Shown here one piece after another: positions 8,732 to 18,192 of a stretch of DNA of 64,000 bases. A program made the translations under genes and the position numbers. The DNA is from Granulicella sp. dw_53. GTDB lineage: Bacteria; Acidobacteriota; Terriglobia; Terriglobales; Acidobacteriaceae. The stretch's first letter is position 1. Every line of letters starts with the position of its first letter. The DNA lies in contig NZ_JAAVUR010000002.1 of NCBI RefSeq assembly GCF_018449545.1, positions 124,001 through 188,000 on the forward strand, written 5' to 3'. The notes under the pieces were generated by a model that was not told the DNA's origin, ran no database searches, and saw nothing but the letters and a program-made list of their open reading frames with translations.

Positions 8732-8892
8732 CTTCGTTCTTTTGTGGGTGGGTTTGTCGCTTGCGGCTAGGTTAGCCTTTGCGGTTGAGCTAACCTTTTG
8801 CGGGTGGGTTTGTTTTTGTGGTTGAGTTTGTCTTTTGTGGCTGAGGTTTGGTTGGTTTTGTGGCAGGGATATTGATTGGGAGGTTGGAGCGG

Positions 8893-10068
8893 ATGAGGAT
8901 TTCTGGGCGGGTTTCCAGGCGTGGTTTTTTGCGGGGTGTGGCTTTTTCGGGGTTGACGGTGGCGGCGGAGCCCTGGCTGGCTTTTGCCAAGGATTTGGAT
9001 TCGGGCAAGCTGCTTTTGGTGGGGACGCAAACGGATGCGCCCAGTTCGAGCAAGGGGATTTACGCTTACCGGTTTGAGGCTGGGAGTGGGGAGTTGCAGC
9101 AGATCGGGCTGGCGGTGGAGGCGGTCGATCCTACCTTTCTGGCGTTGGCTCCTGATGGCCGGATGGTCTATTCAGTGAACGAGGTGGAGAGTTCTGAGGG
9201 CAAGGCGGGTGGGACGGTGTCGAGTTTTACGCTGGATAAGAGGAAGGCCAGCATGCGGCTGGTGAACGAGGCCTTCTCCAAGGGGGGCGGGCCGACGCAT
9301 ATTGCGGTGGATCATACGGGGCGGTGTGTCTTCGCGGCGAACTATGGTGGAGGGAGTGTCGCTTCGTTCGCGGTGGGGGCGAATGGCCATCTGAGCGAGG
9401 CAGTGTCGTTCTTTCAGTACAGTGCGGATGCGGCGCGGCAGGAGAGGAAGCCGCATGCGCACCGGGTGACGGTGTCGCCGGATAATCGCTTTTTGCTGGT
9501 GAACGACCTGGGGCTGGATGAGATACATGTCTACCGGCTGGATGCCGCGACGGCGAAGTTGACTCCCAACGATCCCCTCCATTGGAGGGCGACGGTAGGC
9601 TATGGGCCGAGGGCGCTCCAGTTTCATCCGAACGGCAGGTGGGCCTATTGCGTGAATGAGCTGAAGCCGACGGTGAATGTCCTGGGGTGGGACAGCGAGC
9701 GGGGTACGCTTACGACGTTGCAGGATATCTCACTGGTTCCGCAGGGATATCACGGAGACGCCGCGCCGTCTGACATCGTCTTCGACAAGGAGGCTCGTTT
9801 TGCGTATGTCGCGAGCCGGCTGGACGATTTTATGGCGACGTTCTCGGTGTCTCCGGAGGACGGGAGGCTGACGCTGCTGGAGCATACCTCGTGCGGAGGA
9901 AAGAGGCCGCGGCACATTGCGCTGGATCCGAGCGGCGGTTGGCTGCTGGTCGCGAACCAGGATACGGACGAGATCGCGGTGTTTGCGCGGGATAAGAAGA
10001 CTGGCCGGCTGGCGCATACTGGAAAGAACTTTCCTTTGGCGAAGCCGCAGTGCCTGGTCTTCGTTTAA
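8893..10068 (+). CDS. Tat-exported lactonase-family beta-propeller protein (copy 2)
   Basis: A 391-residue paralogue of the protein at 6653. The twin-arginine signal is VSRRGFLRGVAFSGL with cleavage probably after the AEPWLAFA region. Propeller blades include DPTFLALAPDGRMVYSVNE, GGGPTHIAVDHTGRCVFAANYGGGS, HAHRVTVSPDNRFLLVNDLGLD, GYGPRALQFHPNGRWAYCVNE and KRPRHIALDPSGGWLLVANQ. These match the PF10282 lactonase family more fully than copy 1. The ATG at 8893 is preferred to an upstream in-frame start because it begins the Tat signal and has GGGAGG 9 nt upstream. Likely role: hydrolysis of a sugar lactone outside the cytoplasm; the true substrate is unknown. Confidence 0.85.
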   Translation: MRISGRVSRRGFLRGVAFSGLTVAAEPWLAFAKDLDSGKLLLVGTQTDAPSSSKGIYAYRFEAGSGELQQIGLAVEAVDPTFLALAPDGRMVYSVNEVESSEGKAGGTVSSFTLDKRKASMRLVNEAFSKGGGPTHIAVDHTGRCVFAANYGGGSVASFAVGANGHLSEAVSFFQYSADAARQERKPHAHRVTVSPDNRFLLVNDLGLDEIHVYRLDAATAKLTPNDPLHWRATVGYGPRALQFHPNGRWAYCVNELKPTVNVLGWDSERGTLTTLQDISLVPQGYHGDAAPSDIVFDKEARFAYVASRLDDFMATFSVSPEDGRLTLLEHTSCGGKRPRHIALDPSGGWLLVANQDTDEIAVFARDKKTGRLAHTGKNFPLAKPQCLVFV

Positions 10069-10459
10069 TTAACGGTTGGCGGACGCGCTGGAGACGGCGC
10101 AGCCGCTTACGAATCTGGTTTCTCTTCGTATTACTCTTCGTCTGGACTTAAATCTGACGAACCAGCTGTATTGTGCCGATAGTTAAGTAAAACTCTGATT
10201 GATAAGGGTTTGTTTGGCTTTTCTTTCGGGTCGCCGTGTGCCTACCTAAAAAGGGCCGATATCTGGAGCGAATTGTTTCCCATTTCGGGAATAATGAGCA
10301 TGGATCGGGTTTCTATGCAGTAACCGCAACATCTTTTCTACATCTGGTTTGAACCTTGGTTGGCTCACGCGAGGTATTGCCATAAACTTTGCAGGGGATT
10401 TAATCTCCGTCCGTTCAAGCATCCAGTTTGAAGATGCGCCGTGCAACGAGGAGAGAAAG
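10069..10459. other. Gene-free stretch before the MFS operon
   Basis: About 390 bp between the second lactonase and the MFS gene. No coding frame with a ribosome site is seen, and no clear terminator; only a small inverted repeat TTCCC-N5-GGGAA near 10277. It presumably holds the promoter of the transporter-kinase-regulator operon. Confidence 0.5.
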
Positions 10460-11746
10460 ATGTACGTTGAGCGACGCATGCGGATCCGGTACTTTCTCGC
10501 GTTCTGGCTGTTTGTGCTGAGCGGCGTAGCATTTCTGGATCGCACGAATATCTCCATTGCGGGCCTGCAGATCGATACTGAATATGGCCTGGGAAATCAG
10601 CGTCTGGGCTGGATCTTCAGCGCGTTTTTGATCGGGTATGCGGGGTTTCAGTTGCCGGCTGGCTGGTTGGCGGCGCGGTTTGGGCCGAGGCGGGTGCTGA
10701 CGCTGGGGGTGATGTCGTGGGGGGTGGCGACAGTGCTGACGGCGCTGCTGCCATCCGGGATTACGCATGCGGTGGTGTTGCTGATTGGAATACGGTTTGC
10801 GCTGGGGGCGGGGGAGTCGGTGATCTATCCGGCGGCGAACCAGTTTGTGGCACGGTGGGTTCCATTGAAGGAGCGAGGGTTCATCAATGGCCTGATCTTT
10901 GCCGGCGTGGGGGCGGGGAGTGGGCTGACGCCGCCGATTCTGACCTGGCTGATTACGCAACAGGGGTGGCGGGCGGCGTTCTGGTTCAGCGCGGTGGTGG
11001 GTTTTGCGGCGGGAGCGGTGTGGTGGTACATGGCTCGGGATACGCCGGAGGAGCATCCGGCGGTGATGGCGGCGGAGCTGAGCGAGATACGGGATGGGTT
11101 GTCGTTTGGGGCGGTGCGGCCCGCGGCGGCGGCTCCGGCGGTGATCTCGTGGCGGGCGATCTTTCATCGGCGGGATTTGCCGGCGCTGATGGTGGGTTAC
11201 TTCGGCTTCGGGTATGTGGCCTGGATCTTTTTTAGCTGGTTCTTTCTTTACATGGCGCAGGTGCGCGGCTTCGACCTGAAGGCGAGCGCGCGGTATGCGA
11301 TGCTGCCGTTTCTTTCGATGACAGTGTGCTGCCTGGCGGGAGGAGCGTTGAGCGACCGGCTGACGGCGGCCTATGGGCTACGCGTGGGGCGGTGCGGGTT
11401 GGCGGCGGCGGCATTGTTGCTGACGGCGGTGTTCCTGGTGCTGGGCTCGCAGGTGCGGAGCCCGGAGCTGGCGGCGGTGATTTTGGCGGGTGGGGCCGGC
11501 GCGTTGTATCTTTCGCAGAGCTCGTTCTGGTCGGTGTCGGTGGATATCGCGGGGCGGAGCTCGGGGGTGTTTTCGAGCATGGTGAATATGGGGGGGCAGA
11601 TCGGTGGCGCGGTGACGGCTTCGCTGACTCCGTGGATCGCGCAACGGTATGGCTGGACGACGTCGTTCGCGCTTTCGGCGGCGCTGGCGGTGGTCAGCGC
11701 TATCTGCTGGATGACTGTTCATCCTGAACTGCCACTCGAGAGTTGA
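10460..11746 (+). CDS. MFS transporter, anion:cation symporter (ACS)-like, copy 1
   Basis: A 428-residue major facilitator with 12 predicted helices. The N-terminal RMRIRYFLAFWLFVLSGVAFLDRTNISIA and the loop-2/3 motif GWLAARFGPRRVLTLGV are typical of the ACS family (hexuronate, galactonate, glucarate and tartrate carriers such as ExuT, DgoT and GudP). ANQFVARWVPLKERG in helix 4-5 is also an ACS hallmark. GAGGAG 6-8 nt upstream supports the ATG at 10460; a longer frame to 10349 lacks support. Its stop codon overlaps the start of the histidine kinase by one base, so the three genes are one unit. It closely resembles the transporter at 20921. Substrate is inferred to be a sugar acid. Confidence 0.9.
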   Translation: MYVERRMRIRYFLAFWLFVLSGVAFLDRTNISIAGLQIDTEYGLGNQRLGWIFSAFLIGYAGFQLPAGWLAARFGPRRVLTLGVMSWGVATVLTALLPSGITHAVVLLIGIRFALGAGESVIYPAANQFVARWVPLKERGFINGLIFAGVGAGSGLTPPILTWLITQQGWRAAFWFSAVVGFAAGAVWWYMARDTPEEHPAVMAAELSEIRDGLSFGAVRPAAAAPAVISWRAIFHRRDLPALMVGYFGFGYVAWIFFSWFFLYMAQVRGFDLKASARYAMLPFLSMTVCCLAGGALSDRLTAAYGLRVGRCGLAAAALLLTAVFLVLGSQVRSPELAAVILAGGAGALYLSQSSFWSVSVDIAGRSSGVFSSMVNMGGQIGGAVTASLTPWIAQRYGWTTSFALSAALAVVSAICWMTVHPELPLES

Positions 11747-12954
11747 TGAGGTCTTCCGCCGTTATGGACACACAGCAACGCCGTGGTAATGCAGCTCTCA
11801 GCCGGATGGTGCTGGTGGCTCTGCTGGTTTGCCGGGGGCTGGCCGCACAGACGGCTGCTCCGCCGGTGAGGGAGCATCCGGTTGCGCTCAACAGTGTGGT
11901 TTCGTATGGCCCTAACTCTGCCGTCGATCCGCATATGGATCTGGATGTGACGCTGCCACTGGACGATGGGGGTCCGCTCAGCCTGGATCTAGCGGAGTTT
12001 CGCTATCGGCTGGTGGGGTACGACTCGGAGTGGAAGAGCACGCGGATGCACACGGTGCACTATCAACAGCTCGCGCCGGGGCGCTATCGCTTTGAGGTGC
12101 AGGAGCGCAAGAACGGTGAGGACTGGCGTTCGCACTCGGTGACGCTCTCGATCGGGGAGCAACCGCAACTGTACCAGACGTGGTATTTCTATCTTGTTCT
12201 GTTGCTGCTGGCGGTGGCTTTGCCGGTGTATCTGTACCGCCGGCGTGTGCAGATGATGAAGGGCCATATCGGCATTGTGCTGGAGGAGCGGAACCGCATT
12301 GCACGAGAGTGTCATGACACGCTGATGGCTGGGTTTGCGGCGATCTCGTGGCAGTTGGAGGCGACGGCGAAGCTGTTTCACGATGGCGATCTGGTGGGAA
12401 CTCCGGTGGCCAAGTCGTGCGAGCTGGCGAGAAGCATGGTGGCGCACTGCCAGGCGGAGGCGCGGAGGATTATCTGGGATCTTCGTGACAGCGACGAGGT
12501 GACGAATATTCTGTCGCAGGCGCTTACCCGAACGCTTGCCGCGAATCATACGCGAGAGGTGATCGAGACGACGCTGGATGTGGAGGGTGATGAGATGCCG
12601 CTGGCGCCGGGATGCGTGCATCACCTGGTGTGTATTGGGCAGGAGGCGATTACGAATGCGATCCGGCATGCCGATCCGACGCAGATCAACGTTCGTCTGA
12701 AGTATGAAAACGATGCGCTGAGCCTGTCGATTCGCGATAACGGACGGGGATTCTATTCATCGGACCGGTCGGCGGCGCGGCATGGACACTTCGGGATTCC
12801 GGTGATGGAGGAGCGAGCACGTAAGCTGGGAGGAACGTTTCGTCTGCAGACGCAGGTGGGCAACGGTACCGAAGTGATGGTGAAAGTATCCTTCAACGCA
12901 ATGCAACAGCCGGTGAACCAGGAACACCACGTTATAAGGTGGATTGGAATATGA
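11746..12954 (+). CDS. Short Y_Y_Y-domain sensor histidine kinase (NarL-type partner)
   Basis: A 402-residue kinase. After a signal/anchor (about 20-36) comes a Y_Y_Y domain (about 80-137: EFRYRLVGYDSEW, GRYRFEVQERKNGEDW), one transmembrane helix (about 146-164), a HisKA_3 dimerisation domain with LEERNRIARECHDTLMAGF (His190) and an HATPase with GQEAITNAIRHA, IRDNGRGF and GHFGIPVMEERA. Kinases with Y_Y_Y normally carry 12-14 Reg_prop propeller repeats in front of it, in proteins of about 1,000 residues; those are absent here. The start overlaps the MFS stop (TGATG), and the stop overlaps the regulator start (ATGA). Translation may also begin at the TTG at 11743. Coupling to transport is a reasonable guess. 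Confidence 0.9.
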   Translation: MRSSAVMDTQQRRGNAALSRMVLVALLVCRGLAAQTAAPPVREHPVALNSVVSYGPNSAVDPHMDLDVTLPLDDGGPLSLDLAEFRYRLVGYDSEWKSTRMHTVHYQQLAPGRYRFEVQERKNGEDWRSHSVTLSIGEQPQLYQTWYFYLVLLLLAVALPVYLYRRRVQMMKGHIGIVLEERNRIARECHDTLMAGFAAISWQLEATAKLFHDGDLVGTPVAKSCELARSMVAHCQAEARRIIWDLRDSDEVTNILSQALTRTLAANHTREVIETTLDVEGDEMPLAPGCVHHLVCIGQEAITNAIRHADPTQINVRLKYENDALSLSIRDNGRGFYSSDRSAARHGHFGIPVMEERARKLGGTFRLQTQVGNGTEVMVKVSFNAMQQPVNQEHHVIRWIGI

Positions 12955-13574
12955 AACAGATTCGCGTCCTGCTGATTGAGGACCACTTTCTTGCGCGCAT
13001 GGCACTTCATTCTGTCCTGTCGGGGCATGCGCAGATTGGCATCGTAGGCGAGGCGAGCGATGGCGAGGCGGGGTTGACGATGTATCGCCAGCTTCTTCCC
13101 GATGTGGTGGTGCTCGACCTGCGATTGCCGCGGTTGAGTGGCTTCGAGGTGATTGCGGAGCTGCGGAAGGAGTTTCCGCGGGTGCGCATCGTGGTGCTGT
13201 CGAACTACCAAGGCAGCGAGGATATCTATCGCGCGGTTCGCAATGGTGCGATGGCTTATCTGACGAAAGATGCGAGTGGCGAGGAGCTGCTGAATGCGAT
13301 TCAGAATGTGAATCGCGGCCTGCGCTACCTGCCGCATGGGGCGCTGGATCGTCTGGCGGAGCGGATGCCGTCGGTGGATCTGACGCCACGGGAGTCGGAG
13401 GTGCTGGCCTGCATTACGCAGGGGCGCAGCAATCGCGAGATCGCCGAGGTGCTGCATATCGCTGAAAAGACGGTGCGCATTCATGTGAGCTCGGTGCTGG
13501 ATAAGATGGGTGCGCGAGATCGGACGCAGGCTACGATTTATGCGCTGCAACGTGGCTTGATTCATCTCGACTGA
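12951..13574 (+). CDS. NarL/FixJ-family response regulator
   Basis: A 207-residue regulator. The receiver domain has IEDH, the phospho-acceptor Asp56 in VVVLDLRLPRLSGFE and Lys in AYLTKDAS. The LuxR-type helix-turn-helix (about 143-200) reads LTPRESEVLACITQGRSNREIAE with the recognition helix KTVRIHVSSVLDKM. The ATG at 12951 overlaps the kinase stop (ATGA) and is preferred to a GTG 12 nt upstream. Targets probably include the TonB receptor immediately downstream, but no binding site could be proven. Confidence 0.93.
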   Translation: MKQIRVLLIEDHFLARMALHSVLSGHAQIGIVGEASDGEAGLTMYRQLLPDVVVLDLRLPRLSGFEVIAELRKEFPRVRIVVLSNYQGSEDIYRAVRNGAMAYLTKDASGEELLNAIQNVNRGLRYLPHGALDRLAERMPSVDLTPRESEVLACITQGRSNREIAEVLHIAEKTVRIHVSSVLDKMGARDRTQATIYALQRGLIHLD

Positions 13575-13612
13575 GGTTTTCAGGCTGTGATGATGGTGGG
13601 GTTGGGGGAGTA

Positions 13613-13639
13613 GGGCTGCCAGGACTGGCGGCCCTTTTT
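13613..13639 (+). terminator. Rho-independent terminator of the MFS-kinase-regulator operon
   Basis: Stem GGGCTGCC with GGCGGCCC (one G-T pair) and a 6-nt loop, directly followed by five T residues, 38 nt after the regulator stop. Confidence 0.8.
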
Positions 13640-13731
13640 CGTTGACTGGCGTGTTGCTCTCTAGGCCATTCGACCTATGGGTAAGCACGTCAAGCGCCTG
13701 ATGACAGCTTCTCCGAAAAGTAATGGAATAG

Positions 13732-13749
13732 TCACATTCACGAAACACT
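13732..13749 (+). promoter_or_regulatory. Motif shared by both TonB-receptor upstream regions, copy 1
   Basis: TCACATTCACGAAACACT lies 93 nt before the receptor start. The second receptor has TCACATTCCCGTAACACT at 22342-22359, matching at 16 of 18 positions. A common operator or promoter core is inferred. Confidence 0.4.
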
Positions 13750-13841
13750 TCTCATCGTTTGCAGAACAGGAGTCGATCCCTCTTTTGTGAACTGTCCGCA
13801 TATTACGAAGTTCGACCTATTTGCATCTAAGAGGCCCTATA

Positions 13842-16800
13842 GTGAAAAAGGCGTTGCTGCTGTTTTGTTGTCTCCCATTTCTGGTATGTACGGCGCTCCT
13901 TCGCGGGCAGGCTGCAAACAACACATCGCTGGTTGGTACGGTGACTGATTCGACTGGCGGAGTCGTCGCCAATGCGCATGTTACGGGCGTGAATCGCGCG
14001 ACGAAGGTCGCCTATACGGGTGATACGAATGGGGAGGGGTACTACTCCATTCCGTTCATTGCTCCTGGCACGTATGACGTGTCGGTTGAGTTGACTGGGT
14101 TTAAGAAGACGACGGCTTCGGGCGTTCTGGTGACGATCAATCTGGCGGTTCGTACGGACGTCATGTTGACGCTGGGAGATGCGGCGACCGAGGTTACGGT
14201 GTCGGCGGATACGGCGGCGTTGTCCACGGACGATGCGATGCTTGGCGAGACGATCGATACGGGCAAGGTAGAGAACCTGCCCATGAATGGCCGGCATGCG
14301 CTGGATCTGGCGGCGACGGCTTCGAATATTACGGTGAGCACGACGAATCCTTTCCTGGGGAATCCGCCGGGAGAGAGCGCGATTGGCGCGGGTACGAGGG
14401 CGGTCAACAACAGCTTGACGCTGGATGGTATCTCCATCATGAACAACCTTGGATCGACGTCGGCTGTGTCGCCGAACCCTGACTCGCTCGAGGCGGTTCA
14501 GACGCAGAACGGAAATTATCCGGCGCAGTATGGCAGCTATATGGGCGTCCACATCAACATGGTCACCAAGAGCGGTACGAACCAGATTCATGGCACGGTC
14601 TACGACTACATTCAGAACGATGCGTTGAATGCGAAGGCGTGGCTTACGGCCCCGGGTGGGCAGAAGAGCTCGCTGAGGTATAACCAGTTTGGTGGTGTCG
14701 TCAGCGGTCCGGTGGTGATTCCGTTTCTTTATAACGGACGCGATAAGACCTTCTTCATGGCTTCTTACGAGGGGCTTCGGGATACCTTTGGCACGCTGAC
14801 GACGGGCACCGTGATGACGGCGGCGATGCGCAATGGAGACTTCTCTGCGTTGCTGGATCCTGCGCAGGTCCCGAGGACCGTCAAGCTTATGAATCCTTTT
14901 ACCCGGCTTCCTTATGCTGGAAATATTATTCCTATCGATCAGATCTCTCCCCAGGCGCAGAGGGTGTTTCAATATTTGTCGCTGCCAACCCAGACGGGAA
15001 AGATCGCGAACAACTTCAACGCGAATGTGCCTTCGACGATCAATATGAATCAGAGCGTCGACCGCATCGACCATAACTTCGGAGAGAAGATCAGGATCTT
15101 CGTTCGCTATGACTGGCAGAAGGTGGATTCGGTCAGCGGAGCGATCAACCCAAGCTCGAATGCCTACTCTCCGACCGCATCGCGCAACGGAACCATTGGT
15201 TATACCCACACGCTTACTCCGAACCTGGTTAATGACTTCCGGTATGGATACAACATTCTTACGACGCAGCAGTTGAACTTTTTCGCGAAGTTCGGACCGA
15301 AGGACGCGGGAAGCCAGTTGGGTATTCCTGGCTTTACGGCGGATGTTACCAATGACAATCCGGGTCTTCCCTCGATCAACATCACAGGCTACCAAGGCAC
15401 GAATGGCGAAGATGGAAGCAACTGGTTCCAGGATGACCGCACCCTGCAGGGTTACGACCAGATCAGCTATGCGCGAGGTAAGCACAGCTACATGGCCGGA
15501 ATCGATATCCGAAAGCTGACGATTGGACGTGCCGCGCAGAACGGTCCTCGTGGAACGTTTACCTTTAGCGGAACCTATACAGGGACCATTACACCGACCG
15601 GCATCGTTCCGGGCGATGGTGCGGCCGACTTCTTTCTGGGTGCGGCTCAATCGGACATGACGCCCTTCTTTCAAATAAAGGGATCTGTTGGTCAGTATCG
15701 CGATGGCTTCTTCGTGCAGGATACATGGCTGATTCTTCCGAAGCTTACGCTGACCTACGGCTTGCGGTACGAACTGCCGACCGTTGCTTACAGTCTCAAT
15801 GGAAACGGCCGGGTTTTGAACTCGGACTACACGGCGTTGATTCCGGCGAGCACGGCGACTACTGCGACTGCTTATACCCCGGTACCCGGATTCAAGTTCA
15901 CCAATCCGAACCATAATGACTGGGCTCCGCGTTTCGGCTTTGCTTACCGCGCGACGGACAAGGTTGTTGTGCGCGGCGGTGGCGGCATCTACTACAATGC
16001 CAACCATCTGAATGGATTCACGCTGGCAAGCACCAACTATCCGTTCTCCGCGTCGGTTGCCTATAACGGTGTAACTGCTCCGGCGGCACCTAATGTAACT
16101 TTCGCTACACCTACTCCGGGCGCGGGAGTCACTACTCCTGTTGCCGGCACACCCAATTCGTATGTGAGTGCGTTCACAGATAATCCCCATCTGCCTACGC
16201 CGCGTCTCTACCAGTGGAATCTCGATGTAGGTACTGAGCTCTGGAAGAATGCAGGTTTCGAGTTGCAGTATCTTGGATCCCGAGGCATCCACCTCGACGA
16301 GAGCTTCTACCCGAACCAGCCACAGCCTGGCGCAGGCAACGTAAATGCACGCCGTCCTTTCCAGCTCTTCGGACAGATTCGTCAGATTCAGAACGACAGC
16401 TTCTCGACTTATCAAGGGCTCACTGCGATTCTGCGTCAACGAGTTACTCATGGACTTAGCATGAACTTGGGATATACCTGGTCGCATGCGCTGGATACCT
16501 CCGCCGATTCAAACGGTGGTGGCTCCGCGATGTTCCAAGGCCATTTGAAGCTGGACTATGGAAATTCGAACTGGGATATGACGCATCGGTTCGTCGGCGT
16601 AGTTACTTATGCGCTGCCTGAACTGAACACGCGTAGCCTGCTGGTACGAGAGACGCTGGGCGGGTGGCAGGCTAATAGTATCGTCACGCTGCAGACAGGT
16701 CTTCCAATCAACGTCACTATCGCAACGGACATTGCGAATGCAGGCAATGTAGGAGGGCCACAGCGGCCTAACTTCGTCCATATCGCCCACATGAGCTGCG

Positions 16801-17132
16801 ATCGCGACGCCGTTGTCGCACGCGGTAACAAAGGGTGCCTGGATGCGACTGCCTATGCGCAGCCTTCGGCCTTCACGTATGGCAACCTGCACCGGAATGA
16901 TGTCCATGGCCCAGGCTACGAGAACGTCAATCTCTCTGTCTTCAAGAACTTTGCGATCGTCGAGAATGTGAAGTTTCAGTTCCGCCTTGAAGGTTTCAAT
17001 ATCTTCAACCACCCCAGCCCGGCGAACCCGGCGGCGGGAGATCTTGCTCTAGGAGGATCGAGCTTCGGTTCGATTACCTTGGTTCAAGGCGCAGCGCGTG
17101 TTCTCCAACTTGCGGGCAAGATCAACTTCTAA
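13842..17132 (+). CDS. TonB-dependent receptor, Oar-like, copy 1
   Basis: A 1,096-residue outer-membrane protein with a signal peptide (VKKALLLFCCLPFLVCTALLRGQA). Residues about 27-110 are a carboxypeptidase-regulatory-like Ig fold (SLVGTVTDSTGGVVANAHV, GYYSIPFIAPGTYDVSVELTGFKK). A plug domain follows (about 125-250: NNSLTLDGISIMNN, MVTKSGTNQIHGTVYDY), then a large barrel ending in RLEGFNIFNHPSP and a C-terminal FxxxxLAGKINF aromatic end. Such receptors import oligosaccharides or other large ligands using TonB energy. The GTG at 13842 has AAGAGG about 8 nt upstream and begins the signal peptide. A strong terminator follows. Its position between the sensor operon and the exported enzyme cluster suggests it takes up their substrate. 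Confidence 0.93.
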   Translation: MKKALLLFCCLPFLVCTALLRGQAANNTSLVGTVTDSTGGVVANAHVTGVNRATKVAYTGDTNGEGYYSIPFIAPGTYDVSVELTGFKKTTASGVLVTINLAVRTDVMLTLGDAATEVTVSADTAALSTDDAMLGETIDTGKVENLPMNGRHALDLAATASNITVSTTNPFLGNPPGESAIGAGTRAVNNSLTLDGISIMNNLGSTSAVSPNPDSLEAVQTQNGNYPAQYGSYMGVHINMVTKSGTNQIHGTVYDYIQNDALNAKAWLTAPGGQKSSLRYNQFGGVVSGPVVIPFLYNGRDKTFFMASYEGLRDTFGTLTTGTVMTAAMRNGDFSALLDPAQVPRTVKLMNPFTRLPYAGNIIPIDQISPQAQRVFQYLSLPTQTGKIANNFNANVPSTINMNQSVDRIDHNFGEKIRIFVRYDWQKVDSVSGAINPSSNAYSPTASRNGTIGYTHTLTPNLVNDFRYGYNILTTQQLNFFAKFGPKDAGSQLGIPGFTADVTNDNPGLPSINITGYQGTNGEDGSNWFQDDRTLQGYDQISYARGKHSYMAGIDIRKLTIGRAAQNGPRGTFTFSGTYTGTITPTGIVPGDGAADFFLGAAQSDMTPFFQIKGSVGQYRDGFFVQDTWLILPKLTLTYGLRYELPTVAYSLNGNGRVLNSDYTALIPASTATTATAYTPVPGFKFTNPNHNDWAPRFGFAYRATDKVVVRGGGGIYYNANHLNGFTLASTNYPFSASVAYNGVTAPAAPNVTFATPTPGAGVTTPVAGTPNSYVSAFTDNPHLPTPRLYQWNLDVGTELWKNAGFELQYLGSRGIHLDESFYPNQPQPGAGNVNARRPFQLFGQIRQIQNDSFSTYQGLTAILRQRVTHGLSMNLGYTWSHALDTSADSNGGGSAMFQGHLKLDYGNSNWDMTHRFVGVVTYALPELNTRSLLVRETLGGWQANSIVTLQTGLPINVTIATDIANAGNVGGPQRPNFVHIAHMSCDRDAVVARGNKGCLDATAYAQPSAFTYGNLHRNDVHGPGYENVNLSVFKNFAIVENVKFQFRLEGFNIFNHPSPANPAAGDLALGGSSFGSITLVQGAARVLQLAGKINF

Positions 17133-17149
17133 ACTTTTTCATCTCTAGC

Positions 17150-17184
17150 CAGCAGCCGGTGGATCGCCACCGGCTGCTGTTTTT
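17150..17184 (+). terminator. Rho-independent terminator after TonB receptor 1
   Basis: A perfect 13-bp stem CAGCAGCCGGTGG / CCACCGGCTGCTG with a 4-nt ATCG loop and a following T5 run, 18 nt after the stop codon. Confidence 0.92.
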
Positions 17185-17318
17185 CTTTGGCTCTGTTCTG
17201 GTCTGACTCTCTGGAAGAGTGGGACCTTCAGCAGGCTCTGACGATCTTCAGTTAGCATGCTTTTAGAGTCGTGTCCTACAGCTACAGGAGAATTGCTCAA
17301 GTCATGCAGGAGCCAAAA

Positions 17319-18104
17319 ATGAGTTTCCGTTCGCCTTCGTCCTTGTCCTTCAAACTTCGTACGGCTGCGACGGTTTCTACTGTCGCCGCAGTGCTTCTGA
17401 CGGTTACGCACATCGTTCGCGCGGATGAACAGAAGTCCGCCGCAGACTATGCCGCCGATCCGGCTGCGATGATCGATGCTTATCGACACGTCGAAGCAGC
17501 TTCGGTCTCCGATGCGATCGAGCAGACGCTTCACAAGAAGAGCTATATGTCGCATCGCATGCAGGCGATCTTCCCTACGAAGTTCGCCGGGATCGCGCTG
17601 ACGGTGAAGCTGGTGAAGCAAGAGAATCATGATCCCGATGCGCTCTCGGGGATGCTCAAGGCGATCGATTCGGGCGGTCCGGGTTCCGTGTATGTGATGA
17701 CCGTTGAAGATGGAGCGGACATTGCCGGCATGGGCGGCCTGATGGGGACATCGATGTTTGCGCGCGGGTTTGCGGGCGCGGTGGTCGACGGCGGTGTGCG
17801 CGATCTGCCACAGTTGAAGAAGATTGGCTTTCCGGTCTATGCGCTTGGTCCGGTGCCTTCCACGTCGGTTGGACACTATCGCTTCGGCGGGATGAATGTA
17901 CCGGTCGATTGCGACGGCGTGAGGGTGAATCCGAACGACATCATCGTTGCGGACCAGGACGGCGTTGTGGTGGTGCCGCGTGCCCAGGCGGCGGAGGTTT
18001 TAATCGCTGCCCAGAAGCTGGATAACAGCGAGCACTCGATGTATCCGTTCATCGAGAAGTTTCACTCCATCGTGGAAGCGGTCAAACAGTTCGGAAGAAT
18101 CTAG
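17319..18104 (+). CDS. Exported RraA-family protein (HMG/CHA aldolase-like fold)
   Basis: A 261-residue protein of the RraA/dimethylmenaquinone-methyltransferase-like family, which includes class II pyruvate aldolases for 4-hydroxy-4-methyl-2-oxoglutarate. The metal/substrate signature GGVRDLPQLKKIGFPVYA is present with Asp157, Arg161 and Asp162; GVRVNPNDIIVADQDGVVVVP is the other conserved block. Unusually, it begins with a basic and then hydrophobic segment (LRTAATVSTVAAVLLTVTHIV, split by the predicted cut near Ala) that looks like a Sec signal peptide. The ATG at 17319 has AGGAG 6 nt upstream; the longer frame from 17271 has less support. Downstream RidA and SelA-like genes are also exported, suggesting a periplasmic pathway ending in aldol cleavage. 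RraA proper is an RNase E inhibitor, which is unlikely here because of export. Confidence 0.82.
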   Translation: MSFRSPSSLSFKLRTAATVSTVAAVLLTVTHIVRADEQKSAADYAADPAAMIDAYRHVEAASVSDAIEQTLHKKSYMSHRMQAIFPTKFAGIALTVKLVKQENHDPDALSGMLKAIDSGGPGSVYVMTVEDGADIAGMGGLMGTSMFARGFAGAVVDGGVRDLPQLKKIGFPVYALGPVPSTSVGHYRFGGMNVPVDCDGVRVNPNDIIVADQDGVVVVPRAQAAEVLIAAQKLDNSEHSMYPFIEKFHSIVEAVKQFGRI

Positions 18105-18192
18105 AGAGATTCGAGACTGAACGGTCGGTCGTCATTTCGCCATTTGTGGGCGGTAACCGGGCTGAAGTGTGTCTTAATGCGTTGAAAGAAGG

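Larger units (their letters stand above)
7832..8892. other. 1.06-kb gene-free region with stacked repeats
   Basis: No open frame here has coding character; those present read through hairpin repeats. From about 8050 to 8890 the plus strand is strikingly rich in G and T. It contains a copy of a dispersed sequence also found near 31.1 kb, a G-tract cluster at 8180-8200 resembling a telomere-like two-tetrad quadruplex motif, two copies of a CCCACCCTTCGC hairpin and one longer nested hairpin; each repeat is listed separately. Confidence 0.6.

Noticed and set aside
13827..16487. 886-codon open frame antisense to TonB receptor 1
   Set aside because: It mirrors the receptor's codon pattern, has no ribosome site, and its translation (Arg/Ile-rich, no domains) looks like a shadow. 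Similar long shadows at 19125-20798, 24160-25566 and 29276-30613 were dropped for the same reason.
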